Shown here one piece after another: positions 23,676 through 34,430 of a stretch of DNA of 64,000 nucleotides; within the stretch, counting starts at the first letter, position 1; each line of letters starts with the position of its first letter. Under the pieces are notes generated by a model that was not told the DNA's origin, did no database searches, and saw only the letters and a program-made list of their open reading frames with translations. Made by a program: the position numbers and the translations under genes. The DNA is from Megalobrama amblycephala. Its lineage: Eukaryota > Chordata > Actinopteri > Cypriniformes > Xenocyprididae. Where the stretch lies: positions 37,418,728-37,482,727 of the forward strand of contig NC_063062.1 of assembly GCF_018812025.1 (NCBI RefSeq). Reading direction: 5' to 3'.

Positions 23676-24059
23676 GAACTAGATATTTGTTAAAGAAGCA
23701 TTTATCTCCTGAATGTATAGAGCTGAAAATTATTATTAACACCAATAATCACAAAGGATAAATCTTAAATTAGTCAGACAATTGCAGATGCACAATAAAA
23801 AACAACCTGAAAATGAGAAAGGGATAGAAAGTTCTTTATTTAATGGATGAGAAAGTTCAAAAGAGTACAGGCTGAAACAGTGAAGCAATCACAAAATAGT
23901 TAAAACACTAATTTATTTTTAAATTTTGACTTTTTGGCAAAAGGTAAAGTTTGGTCAAGAAAAAAAAAAAAAAAATCAATGCTGTACAGAAAAAACATCT
24001 TGCTGGAACTATAGTATTCATTCTCAACACACTAGCAGAAATCTTACATTAAAGTGATG

Positions 24060-24229
24060 GAAGATGTTTTTAGAGTGTTTTTTTGTCCACACAATGGACG
24101 TCAATAGTAACCAAAGCTGAACATTCCTCACAAATTCCACAGAAGAAAAAAAGTCCTCCAGGTTGGGAGTGTCATGAGGGTGAGTAAATGATGACAGAAT
24201 TTTCATTTTTGGGTGAACTATCACTTTAA
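24060..24229 (-). repeat. Right half of a TTAA-type miniature transposon
   Basis: Ends GTAAATGATGACAGAATTTT, then a GGGTGAACTATCACTTTAA type right terminus with TTAA at 24226-24229. The left inverted end is absent or unrecognisable. Confidence 0.6.
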
Positions 24230-25010
24230 GACATATTTCAACTTTTTAAAGGATGCAATAATGTGCGACTAACCAGTTAAATTACAAAGCTAGACAACTC
24301 AAAGTCTAAATGTTGTCATGGAAACTATCCTGGCTAATTTAAGGTTTTAGCTGCAGGGCCACTGGAGGCCACAAGCAACAAGATGTTCTTCATTAACACT
24401 TTGTAAATAACAGTCAACAAATGATCCCTCAGCTTATGGGTCTTCCATTTATCTCCCGCCAGTTATTAGTGTAATGGATAAAGCGTGTATCTCTGTAGTA
24501 CTGCAAGTGCTTGAGGACAAAAGAGTTTTGGGACTTTTATTAATGAAATCATAACCACACATAAGCCTGTGCTCATTTTTGTCTTTACACATGGTTAGGG
24601 TTCTCTTACAGCTTAGGGCATCATTCAGGTCTATGTATTGAATTGAAGTCTGAGAGCTGTTTTGTCATGGTGAAAAATGTCCTACGGTTCTTGCAGCGAT
24701 AGGCGAGTTTAGACAGGATTAGCGTCTATCATTATTATCTGGCATCCATGTGTGCATACTTTTGAGTGACTGTGAGCGTGCATTCAATTATTTATTCATC
24801 AGTCACTCTTGATGTGAGCATGGGTGCTTGTCTTGGCACCTCTTATTTTCTTCGCCTCAGTGCTGCAGTGGGAGGTCAGGTGACTCTGAGCTTTCATGCA
24901 GAAAATAAGACCCCAGTGACAAGCAGTTTGCACCAAAATACTGATAGACAAAGATGGAGAGAAAGATATTTGAAGTAGTCATGTTGACTAAATAAAAACT
25001 GCAGTTTTTT
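24230..25010. other. Intronic DNA, nothing recognised
   Basis: No exon or repeat ends found. Confidence 0.4.
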
Positions 25011-25700
25011 CTTTAAAAAAATGCTGGGTTAAAAACAGGCCAAGTTGGGTTGAAAATGGACAAACCCAGCAAATCGGTTATTACCCAGCGGTTGTCCAAC
25101 CTGCTGGGTAGTTTTATTTAACTCAACGGTTATTTAAAAAATACTGTATTGCTTGCTTAAAATGAACCCAAAATATGGTGGTATGTTTAAAACAACCCAG
25201 TTGCAGGGTTTGTCCATTTTCAACCCAACTTGGGTTGTTTTAACCCAGCGGTTGGGTTAAATGTTTGCCCAACCTGCTGGGTAGTTTTATTTAACCCAAC
25301 TATTGTGTAAAAATGACTGTATTGCTTGCTTAAAATGAACCCAAAATAGGTTGGAAATTAACATGTATTAATATGTTTAATAAATGGACATTTATTAATA
25401 AGTTTAATGAAAAATAATTAAACAATAAACATTTATTAAAATGCTTATTAATAAATGTTCACCTTTTGATTATTATTGTTTCCTCTAGTAATTATGTGTC
25501 TGATTTTTAATTTCCAACATATTTTAGATTCATTTTAAGCGAGCCATATAGTCATTTTTAAACAATAGTTGGGTTAAATAAAACTACCCAGCAGGTTGAG
25601 TCAAACATTTAACCCAACCACTGGGTTAAAACAACCCAATCGCTGGGTTTGTCCATTTTCAATCCAACTTGGGTTGTTTTTAACCCAGCATTTTTTAGTG
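25011..25700. mobile_element. CTGGGTT/AACCCAA palindromic element, copy 1
   Basis: The left end AAAAAAATGCTGGGTTAAAA is mirrored by the right end GGGTTGTTTTTAACCCAGCA plus TTTTTTAGTG. Inside, CAACCTGCTGGGTAGTTTTA occurs at 25098 and again at 25270, with the following ATTGCTTGCTTAAAATGAAC block also repeated, so the left arm contains a roughly 170-bp internal duplication. Other copies: 29533-30021, 47601-48126, and a longer relative at 56947-58716. Confidence 0.75.
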
Positions 25701-26899
25701 TTGCAAACCCCAAATGCATAGATGTGACCATTTATAGCAAGATTAAAGGCATTTAATGATGAAACTTTTGGGTGACTCTTATCACTAGTGACCTTTCAGG
25801 CTGATCTCCTGCTTTGAGAAGTTCTTCATTCCATCCATACAAATCCCTGTAAAGGTCAGCCATGACAAATGGAATAATCACACCAGAAGAATAATTTGTT
25901 TTTTTATTTACTACTCCTACATCTTTGTTTCCTCAGGGGCAATTCAGATTCAGAATGGATGAGAACTCTCTCCATCTCCGTTTGCCTGTTCTCTATTCAT
26001 CCTACATTACAGGATCCTTTTCAAAGGTGCCATTGTTGCCTCAAAACCTATTAAAGCTTTGTGTTTGTTGACTTGTAAGTGGTTTCCAGAGGATTATTGG
26101 CTACGATTGGCTGCTTCCTCTAATTCTTAATTTACAATTTCAAATTGGTCACCATACAGACATCAAACTGATCCAGCACAACCCAGCTGAACTCGGTTTG
26201 GAGCTGGTTTAGCACCAGTTCAGCATCACTGAAAGGTGGGAATCGCAGTTGTTTTAGTCATCAGCAGCTGTTCATATGGGCTATTGGTGATAAACGGTTG
26301 AAAGCAGTTACTGTGAAGAGAAAAAAAAAATGACTCCATCTAATGGGTCTCCAGGGTTTCTATTGCAACACTAAATATAAAGACATAATGAAGCCTATTG
26401 GCCTCCGATGTTTACCATGAGTGAGCACGTATGCGTGTGTGTAATCAGAGCAGCAATAGAAAGCTTCCCCCAGAGCAGCTCCCTGTCAGACCTGTACAAT
26501 GAAGTCATGATGGACGTGCAGAGCTATAAGTATAACTTCTAGAAACCCAATCCTCCTCTATCCGCTCCTCACTCATACACTGCATGTTGCATCAGTACGC
26601 TCTCCTGCACTTTTAATGCTCTCCTGACGGGCTGTCAACAACACAGATCGCTATCAAAGTAGACCGAGAAGAGAGAGAGAGAGAGAGGGGAAGGAAAGAG
26701 AGAAGCGTTCATACGCTAATGCTTTGTTGCACCAGAGATCAAGGCGAACATTGGATCTGAGCAACAAAGATGTAGTTTTTACTGAAAACATGCAGTAATG
26801 ATGGGACGCTGATGGAGAGACTCAGGAAGAAGTTACAACTTTTAGACATTTCTGAATGGATAGTAGATAAATGTATGTAGTTGCTGTGGAGTTGATTCA
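25701..26899. other. Intronic DNA, nothing firmly recognised
   Basis: Includes a GA tract at 26671-26700 and a 41-codon ATG frame (26417-26542, plus strand) with an acceptable start context but no homology I recognise. Confidence 0.4.
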
Positions 26900-27254
26900 A
26901 CTCATCCACTAGCATGCGCCGTCATGTTAATTTTTTGTGCAAATCCAGCATTGAATTGACCCTCGTTTGTGAAGCAGTCCGGCGTAAAATGACGGCATGA
27001 TAACAACATTCTACTACAACAACTCTTCCTCTTCTCTAAAGCAGCCCAACATGGCCTCACCCCCGGCAAGAAGCTTGTTTTAGTCCCTAACAAGCTTGTT
27101 GTAGTCCTTAAAAGTGATTTCTGTAAAAGAAAATATCTCCCTTTGCATTGAACTTTGAGCGTCGTAACTTTGCAGATGTTGTTTATGCTCAAATAGTAAC
27201 ATTACACACTAACTAAAGTTAAAAAAGTGAAATCATAATCAACCACCCCTTTAA
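26900..27254 (-). repeat. TTAA-type transposon fragment
   Basis: The right end AATCAACCACCCCTTTAA carries TTAA at 27251-27254. The inward text (TAACATTACACACTAACTAA, then TCTCCCTTTGCATTGAACTT) is familiar from common cyprinid elements. The left end is missing. Confidence 0.5.
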
Positions 27255-28473
27255 GTTGAAGTACTAAAATTACTAAAACTACACAATTCATTACTAAAAA
27301 ACCAATTCAAATTATTAATAAATACTGTCATTTAAAATAACATCGTGCTCCCCTACTACAGATAGTTGAGTACTCAAGTACTTGGAAGTGACAGCAAACA
27401 TGAAAAAAACAAAATATCTTTTTTCAACTTTCATCATTTTTTTTTACACTAACTGAAATGCAGAAATTCAAGTTGTGGTTGATTACAGTGTATTTTTTGC
27501 TTGGTACCTTGTGGTTAGATTCATCAGTCTGCAGTTTGTGTCAACAGTGACTTTCAATTGAGGGGAGGAACAACTCAACACTCTGTCTGGAGAGGATTAG
27601 AGGGTGACACACAGGACGTGTTCTTCCTTTCAAACAGCTACACGGTGCGCAACCGAATGGAACAGAACACCGGGGTCTGGAAAGGTTTTTCTTTCTTTTT
27701 AAAGAACTGTTTGTGACTTGACCCATTAAGGTATATAGATTAAAAAAATGGTGCAAATGGACCCACCGCCCTCAAAGTACTTAGTTGATTTATCGGTTGA
27801 GTACTCAAGTAGACAAAATGATTAAAATATCCATCTGTAGAAATGACAGGGCTGGTCTGACGCCAGAAATCCCAGGGGAGCGAAAGATCAAAAGAGAAGA
27901 CATTACAGCCTGTAGGGCCCGATACACACCACAAAACTCACACACACACACACACACACACACACTCGTTTAAACTCATTACATCTGCTCCATTCAGACA
28001 GTCATCAAATTAAAAAAAATAACACTCAGAGTACGAGTACAATATGTCTGATTAGCTGTTCAGTGGCTGTTTGAACCAGAAAAAAATATTATCATCTATA
28101 CTGTAATACAAAGAGGATAGCTTCAAATCAAAATTGATCCGAATTTCTTACCAAATATATGTTCTTGATCTTATTGCACATGGTTTTTTAAGATTTTTCT
28201 TCATCATTCTTTCATAAAAATGTAATAACTTGCCTGAGGTCCAAACCCCGTCCCGTCACTTCTCACATTCCAATCAATTCCTAATGGATAAAACCAAGTC
28301 ATGCCCTTTTTTTTTCTCAGCGTATATCCTGTTTCACTTGGAAACATTCACTTTCACTCATAAGACACGAAAGTTCAAGTCTGGTGAACAAAATTGTACA
28401 TTTATGGGTTCGTCACAGGGGCAGTACCCATAAAAGGACAACTTTGTAACTTATCTACAGTGAAAATGTGCAT
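27255..28473. other. Intronic DNA with a CA microsatellite
   Basis: CA repeat at 27939-27965. No exon seen. Confidence 0.45.
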
Positions 28474-28481
28474 ATTAGTAT

Positions 28482-29515
28482 TAGGAATGCACCGAAATTA
28501 AAACTCTAGGTCAGAACTTGAGCATGTACTTGGCCGAAAACCAAAACCGTAAATAAATAATCAATTAATAATCAATTAATTATTTAAATGTATTTAATAA
28601 TCAACACTCATATAGTTAAAAATTAGTTGTATTGTACAAGCATTTAAATTGTATATAAGGCAGTTTTTATATCAACTTTTCAATAACAGAATTGCTTCTA
28701 CTCCAGTTTGTTGGTGAATTATAAATGGCAATAAACTGTAATAATTATAAAATAATTATATGTTTATGACAGAATTATTCAAACACATTAAATAATAAAG
28801 ACATCAAAACAGGTTAAATACAAATATAATGAACATGTAATACAGTGCAAATATTTAGAAAAATGCTCTTCTTTAGAGTTATTTTTTTTAGCTAATTAAT
28901 GAGTTTATGGACATTGAATAGCTTTCTTGAGGTAAACGTAACTTTAATTGCCATTGTATAGCCTATAAAATGTTATATTAATGTCTTTCCCAGGTTGAAA
29001 CACTGATTTAGTGATTACATCAGATAGGATTCATTTTGTTAAGTTGTATTGAATCTTTCAACATACCTTCTGATGTTCACCCATGTTTATTTTGTGCTAT
29101 AACTTGTAGTAAAGAGGAGATGAGATGATCGGTTCACGTGCGCTTGATCTGTGCTACAGCGATCAGTCACGCCACATTAAAGAGCACCAAAACAACATTT
29201 ATTAATTGAAATTCGTGCAGCGCAACAACAAAAAACAGCAAAGACTAAAAAGATTTAGATATAAGAAACCATATCATTATTGATTAAAATCAAGAAATTA
29301 CTATTGTCAATTCAGAGCTTGTGTCCACATTTTTAACTGTTGAAGCTTATCCACACTGTGCACAAAACAGATGCTGAACACAGTCAAAATGTGCCATCAG
29401 AGAAGCGCTAACTAAACATCTGTTTCAGTCACTGATTTTGGCCCTCCAAAACTATTTCAGCCAAAAAACCTTTTGGCTGAAAATTTTTGGTAGCCAAAAT
29501 TTTGGTGCATCTCTA
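28482..29515. mobile_element. hAT-type non-autonomous transposon (1,034 bp)
   Basis: The left end TAGGAATGCACCGAAATTAA and right end ...ATTTTGGTGCATCTCTA are inverted repeats. The 8-base flanks ATTAGTAT (28474-28481) and ATTAGTAC (29516-29523) match 7 of 8, the duplication length expected for hAT transposons. No transposase frame remains. Confidence 0.8.
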
Positions 29516-29532
29516 ATTAGTACCTTAGAGAG

Positions 29533-30021
29533 TGCTCTCTAAAAACAACCCAAGTTGGGTTGAAAATTGACAAACCCAACAATTGGATAGTTTTAACCCA
29601 GCGGTTGGGTTAAATGTTTAACCAACCTGCTGGGTAGTTTTATTTAACTCAACTATTGTTTAAAAATTACTGTGTTTCTTGCTTAAAATAAACTCAAAAT
29701 ATGTTGGAAATTAACAATTATTATTATGTTTAATAAATGAACATTTATTAATAAGTTTAATAAATAATAATTAAACAATAAACTCAATGTTAAATTGTTC
29801 ACCTTTTGATTGTTGCCTCTAGTAATTGTGTGTCTGATTTTTAATTTCCAACATAATTTAGGTTCATTTTAAGTACTGTAAGCCATATTGTAATTTTTAA
29901 TCAATAGTTGAGTTAAATAAAACTGTCCAGCACATCAGGCAAACATTTAACCCAACTGCTGGGTTAAAACAACCCAATTGCTGGGTTTGTTCATTTTTAA
30001 CCCAACATTTTTTTTAGAGTG
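29533..30021. mobile_element. CTGGGTT/AACCCAA palindromic element, copy 2
   Basis: CTCTCTAAAAACAACCCAAG at the left is mirrored by AACCCAACA plus TTTTTTTTAGAGTG at the right. It lies about 10 bp from the hAT target duplication, so two elements sit side by side. Confidence 0.75.
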
Positions 30022-30915
30022 TAGTAATATGTACCATTCAGGTACTACTATCAGCCTTTTAGAGGTAAATAAGGTAAAAGATGTCACTTTAAGGATCCCA
30101 CCCCAGTTATAAGCTGCTGTAACCCTAAAGGCAGAAGAGGGTAGCATAAAGCCAACATATCCAAACAGAACAAACTGACCTCTTGATTCAATGCAAAAAA
30201 CCCAAACATCTAAGCTACAGTGTGTCTTTAGTCTATATCTAAAACCTAGTGTGACCACCCCTTTAAGGCAATATGTGTGATGTTCTGATTCAGGACATCA
30301 GGTAAAAGTGGTCCACATAAAATTTGCATTCAGAAACGTTCATGCTGCAATTAGGCTCACAACAGGCACCTGCGCACACTTACACATGGGCACGTTCCAT
30401 CCCACCAGGATCCAGAAAATACCCTGAAAATATTGCATCAAATCAAGCAACAACTCCTACCAAAAATAATCAAGGATATCAAGATTTTCTTCAAAGAAAA
30501 AACACCAGCAAACATGCTCTACCAGAACAGGGAGAGAGGAAACACTCCAAAGAATCAATGCTCTGGATATTCACTGCACGTAATGAAGCGTCAATCTGAG
30601 AACTGTGCTTCCTAGGGTGTAAATATGGAATAGCAAACAATCATGGCTTGTTTGTCCTGAGGAACTGAGTGAGCTCAGCTAACAAAGACATAACAGAGCT
30701 AGGAGATCAAGAGAGGGTCAAACCCACACTCATGCTGATCCTGTATGTGCTGGACGGTGACAAATATGACCTGGACCACCACAATTCAACCCAAACATCA
30801 CATCAAAGACTCTTGAGACTCTTCTTCAAACCATTCCAGCAAGACAGCCACAGGTGAAGGGATCCATAGAAAAGGAAATGAAGGAAAGTGGTTAAGTAGG
30901 GAGAAAGAGACGTAC
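30022..30915. other. Intronic DNA next to the Kv-beta-1.1 donor
   Basis: No repeat ends recognised. The first ~120 bases after the donor contain ordinary intron sequence. Open frames on the plus strand (30324-30615) have no support. Confidence 0.45.
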
Positions 30916-31127
30916 CGGTACTTCATGCCGGTGAGCTTGCCGGTGGACTCTTTGAGGGAGATGTGGTGGCGTGGGGTAAAAGAGCCAAAGCTCCGGGCGA
31001 TGATGGCGACCGTGCGGAACTTCGCCCGTGCCGCGTTGACCACGTTGGGGCTGGTGGCGTTCGTTTTTCCGTGGTCCCCATTCCGACCCTTCAGATTGTG
31101 GTCTGTGCAAGCGATAGAGACCTGCAT
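30916..31127 (-). CDS. kcnab1: kcnab1 alternative first coding exon, Kv-beta-1.1-type N-terminus
   Basis: The KCNAB1 beta subunit binds Kv1 channels at their cytoplasmic side, and the Kv-beta-1.1 N-terminus acts as an inactivation ball. This exon gives 70 codons plus CG of a split Arg codon, starting MQVSIACTDHNLK and ending TGKLTGMKY-R. It closely follows the mammalian exon as I remember it: MQVSIAC start, NVVNAARAKFRTVAIIARS core, FTP-HHISLKEST, GMKYR end, about three residues shorter. Cys7, the redox-sensitive residue in mammals, is present. The donor is GTACGT (30915-30910). The ATG has A at -3. The aldo-keto reductase core is encoded by shared exons outside the window. Which fish paralogue (a or b) cannot be told. 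Confidence 0.95.
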
Positions 31128-31900
31128 GCTGGATGAGGAGGAGGACGAAGAAGATGCAGTCTACAACACAGAGAGGACACAATGAGGGATCATGCGGGGG
31201 TCACAGTCCTGACTTTCCTTCCTGATCCAGTCCAAGCAGCAGCAGAGAAACGGCATCAATTATTGAGCACAAGGAAAAAGGAGACGTCCACACAGTTCAA
31301 AAGTTGAGTTGCTCCTTCTCCCTCGTGAAAAAGACAACCATCAAAGTCACGCTGGGGTCAACGAGCCACTGAGCGAGAGCCGCAGAACTGTCCGGAGGAG
31401 GAGAGGAGATTCCCGCAGCACTGAGAGGATCCTTGCATGGTCAGCCACAAAAATCCCGCCTGCTGAAGGGGGGGAGGAGAGGAGGAGGAGGAGGAGGAAA
31501 GGAGGGATGTCAAGACTGGACAGCATAAATCCACTTCTTTTCTCTCTTCTGAGGTCTTCCTCTTTTCTTACACTCTCTCAAACACACACGCATTCACTCT
31601 GATAATGAATTCTCACTAATGAGCCTCTGTCCTGCTTTTCTCTCTCTTTAGATCTGTTTTTTGGTGAGCTCAGCAGTGATGCTTCATCTGCGCTACAGCT
31701 CTGAGGGGAATGAGCAGCAGGCAGCCGTCCACGTCTGTTTAAAGCGATCTCTCTCTCCCTTTATCTCCCTCGCTCTCTTTCTTTTCCAGCGTATCGCGCT
31801 CTTGCTCCACTGCTGTGGAGCATAACGTCTGTGGCACGTTTCGCGCACCTGTGCACACATGCGCTCAACACACTTTCAGTGCTAAACACAAAACCAACAA
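31128..31900 (-). promoter_or_regulatory. 5' region of the Kv-beta-1.1 exon: UTR and possible promoter
   Basis: GC-richer and more CpG-bearing than the surroundings. On the coding strand a pyrimidine-rich run ends in TGTTGTAG at 31168-31161, a plausible splice acceptor 33 bases upstream of the ATG. The translated exon could therefore be preceded by a separate noncoding exon. A purine run (GGAGGAGG type on the plus strand, about 31469-31506) and a CT-rich stretch near 31635-31790 are also present. No TATA box can be assigned. Regulatory role is inferred only from position. Confidence 0.4.
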
Positions 31901-32085
31901 ATGCTAAATTGAAAGCTGTTAAAAGATCTTTTGAAGGATATCAGAGGGGTTAAAAACATAGTCAAGCTCTTTGAAGAAGTATGTAATTTTAGGTAAAACA
32001 GCGACAAGAAAGATGTTTATCGGCTGATTCCTACAAAAAGAGTAAACACTGTTTGAATATCCCGACCTGCAATACTGACTCAACC

Positions 32086-33051
32086 TTAAAGGTGCCGTAG
32101 AAAGTGTTTTCAAAAGATGTAATATAAGTCTAAGGTGTCCCCTGAATGTGTCTGTGAAGTTTCAGCTCAAAATACCCCATAGATTTTTTTTTATTAATTT
32201 TTTTAACTGCCTATTTTGGGGCATCATTAAATATGCTCTGATTCAGGTTGCGGCCCCTTTAAATTCTCGTGCTCCCCGCCCCCAGAGCTTGCGCTTGCCT
32301 TAAACAGCATAAACAAAGTTCACACAGCTAATATAACCCTCAAAATGGATCTTTACAAAGTGTTCGTCATGCAGCATGTCTAATCGCGTAAGTATGGTAT
32401 TTATTTGGATGTTTACATTTGATTCTGAATGAGTTTGATGGTGCTTCGTGGCTAAAGCTAACATTACACACTGTTGGAGAGATTTATAAAGAATGAAGTT
32501 GTGTTTATGAATTATACAGACTGCAAGTGTTTAAAAAATGAAAATAACAACAGTCTTGTCTCCGTGAATACAGTAATAAACGATGGTAACTTTAACCACA
32601 TTTAACAGTACATTAGCAACATGCTAACGAAACATTTAGAAAGACAATTTACAAATATCACTAAAAATATCATGATATCATGGATCATGTCAGTTATTAT
32701 TGCTCCATCTGCCATTTTTCGCTATTGTTCTTGCTTGCTTACCTAGTCTGATGATTCAGCTGTGCACAGATCCAGACGTTAATACTGGCTGCCCTTGTCT
32801 AATGCCTTGAACATGAGCTGGCATATGCAAATATTGGGGGCGTACATATTAATGATCTTGACTGTTACGTAACAGTCAGTGTTATGTTGAGATTTGACTG
32901 TTTTTCGGAGGTCTTTTAAACAAATGAGATTTATATAAGAAGGAGGAAACAATGGAGTTTGAGAGTCACTGTATGTCATTTCCATGTACTGAACTCTTGT
33001 TATTCAACTATGCCAAGGTAAATTCAATTTTTAATATTAGGGCACCTTTAA
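32086..33051 (+). mobile_element. TTAA-type transposon family B, copy 2 (966 bp)
   Basis: TTAAAGGTGCCGTAGAAAG ... TTAGGGCACCTTTAA with TTAA borders. Colinear with copies 1 and 3. Contains CCCCGCCCCC at 32274-32283, AAAATGGATCTTTACAAAG, and a consensus splice-donor string GTAAGT at 32388-32393. Confidence 0.85.
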
Positions 33052-33204
33052 CAGTCAGTTTTAGGTGGGCTATCTGTTTGTTCAACCAATGGCAGATGTG
33101 AGGTAAAAAAAAACCTGACTGAAAAAATATCATCAAAATACCTACTATGTATAAAATGCGATGTACGTGAAATGAGTAGTATATTGAATTTGTCGTCCTC
33201 AGTA

Positions 33205-34430
33205 TAGAGCTGCATGATTCTGGATAAATTAAGAAACATGATTTTTTTTGTTTTGTTTCAAAAATCACGATTTTCTCACGATTCTGAACAGACAACTAAA
33301 CACAACTATAAGTAATTTACTATAAGTTCTTACAAAAAGTTAATTGCTGCAGTCTATTTAAAAATGATTCATTAATTTTAAAGAATTATTGAATAAATGA
33401 TTCAATGACTCACTCATAAATACTTCACTTGTATCATTACTGGGCTGCGTTCCACTCCAAATTTTTATGCCCTTCACTCGCTAATTTCTGTCCATCTCGT
33501 GGACTCGGATGTGCGTCATTGTTTATGTTGCATGAGTGCCCACTACTGGTGGAACTCATGCATTAAGTTTAAATGAAACATCCTAAGCCCTTGATCACTT
33601 GGAATTCACTATGGAGCTGATTTATTATTTAACCCTCTTTTTTGCTTGTGAATTTGTTTTTTGCACCATTCTATATGCATATAAGTTGATAGAGAAAATA
33701 TATAAAATTCTATTGGTATATGAGCTGTTGGAGAAAATCTCAACAGAATTAATATATTATACACTATTATGCGATTATTTCTCAAAATAATTAATATAGC
33801 ATACACTTCAGTTAAGTGTGATCTGCTGTGGCAACACAATCAAGTTGAAATGTGGGATATGGGGCTGCTTGAAGTGTACATCGGAGTAGACTCACTCCCT
33901 TGGTCAAAAAACTTCCCTCGTCCACTTCACAAAGTTGGAAGGCACTTCAAAATGGCAGCGGGGATTGCCCCAAGGGGACGTGTTTAGGAAAGTTTGCGAG
34001 TGCATGTCTAAAAGTGGAGTTGAAAGCAGCCCTGGATGAATTAGCATTTTTGAATGAATCACTTGAGTGAATGATTCAATGACAAATATATTTTTTAACA
34101 GTCACTTGTCGCCACCTACTGGCATTATGATGCAATCGATACAATCGTTATTTTAAAGGGCCAAGTTCCTTTTAAAGACATCAGTGTTTATATCCAAACT
34201 ATAAACTTGAATATTTGCAACACAGAAGTAATGATATCGTGTGGTTAAAAAGAAGCTGTTTCATACCTATTCATGACAACTGCTCTCTCTGGCTCACAGA
34301 GATCTGAATGTTCTGGTGTGATTTTATCAAAGGTTTAACAGTCACAGGCAAATCGTTGTCATTTCGGAATAAGATCGCGTGGGTGTTTGAATCGAGATTG
34401 TGATCTTTTAACGATTAATCATCTAGTATA
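33205..34430. mobile_element. hAT-like element (GAGCTGCATGATT end), interrupted
   Basis: The left end TAGAGCTGCATGATTCTGGA is followed by AAAATCACGATTTTCTCACG. The right side has ATCGAGATTGTGATCTTTTA and ACGATTAATC in the inverted sense. A GTCGCCACCTACTGGC block near 34109 is typical of such elements. No target duplication can be read, so the right edge is approximate. The 33442-34032 element is nested inside. Confidence 0.5.
33442..34032. mobile_element. GGGCTGCGTTCCACTCC-ended miniature element nested in the hAT-like element
   Basis: The left GGGCTGCGTTCCACTCC is mirrored by the right AAGTGGAGTTGAAAGCAGCCC (about 14 of the outer 17 positions). A partial second copy lies at 62455-62655 (GAGTGCCCACTACTGGTGGA and CACTTCAAAATGGCAG in common). 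Confidence 0.65.

Noticed and set aside
30892..31182. Apparent upstream overlapping frame at the Kv-beta-1.1 exon
   Set aside because: Its first codon is TTG, not ATG, and it is an out-of-frame reading of the coding exon. The plus-strand frame at 30925-31185 is likewise the antisense shadow.
31309..31602. Plus-strand frame rich in Arg and Glu
   Set aside because: It is produced by the GGAGGAGG purine tract in the 5' region of kcnab1.
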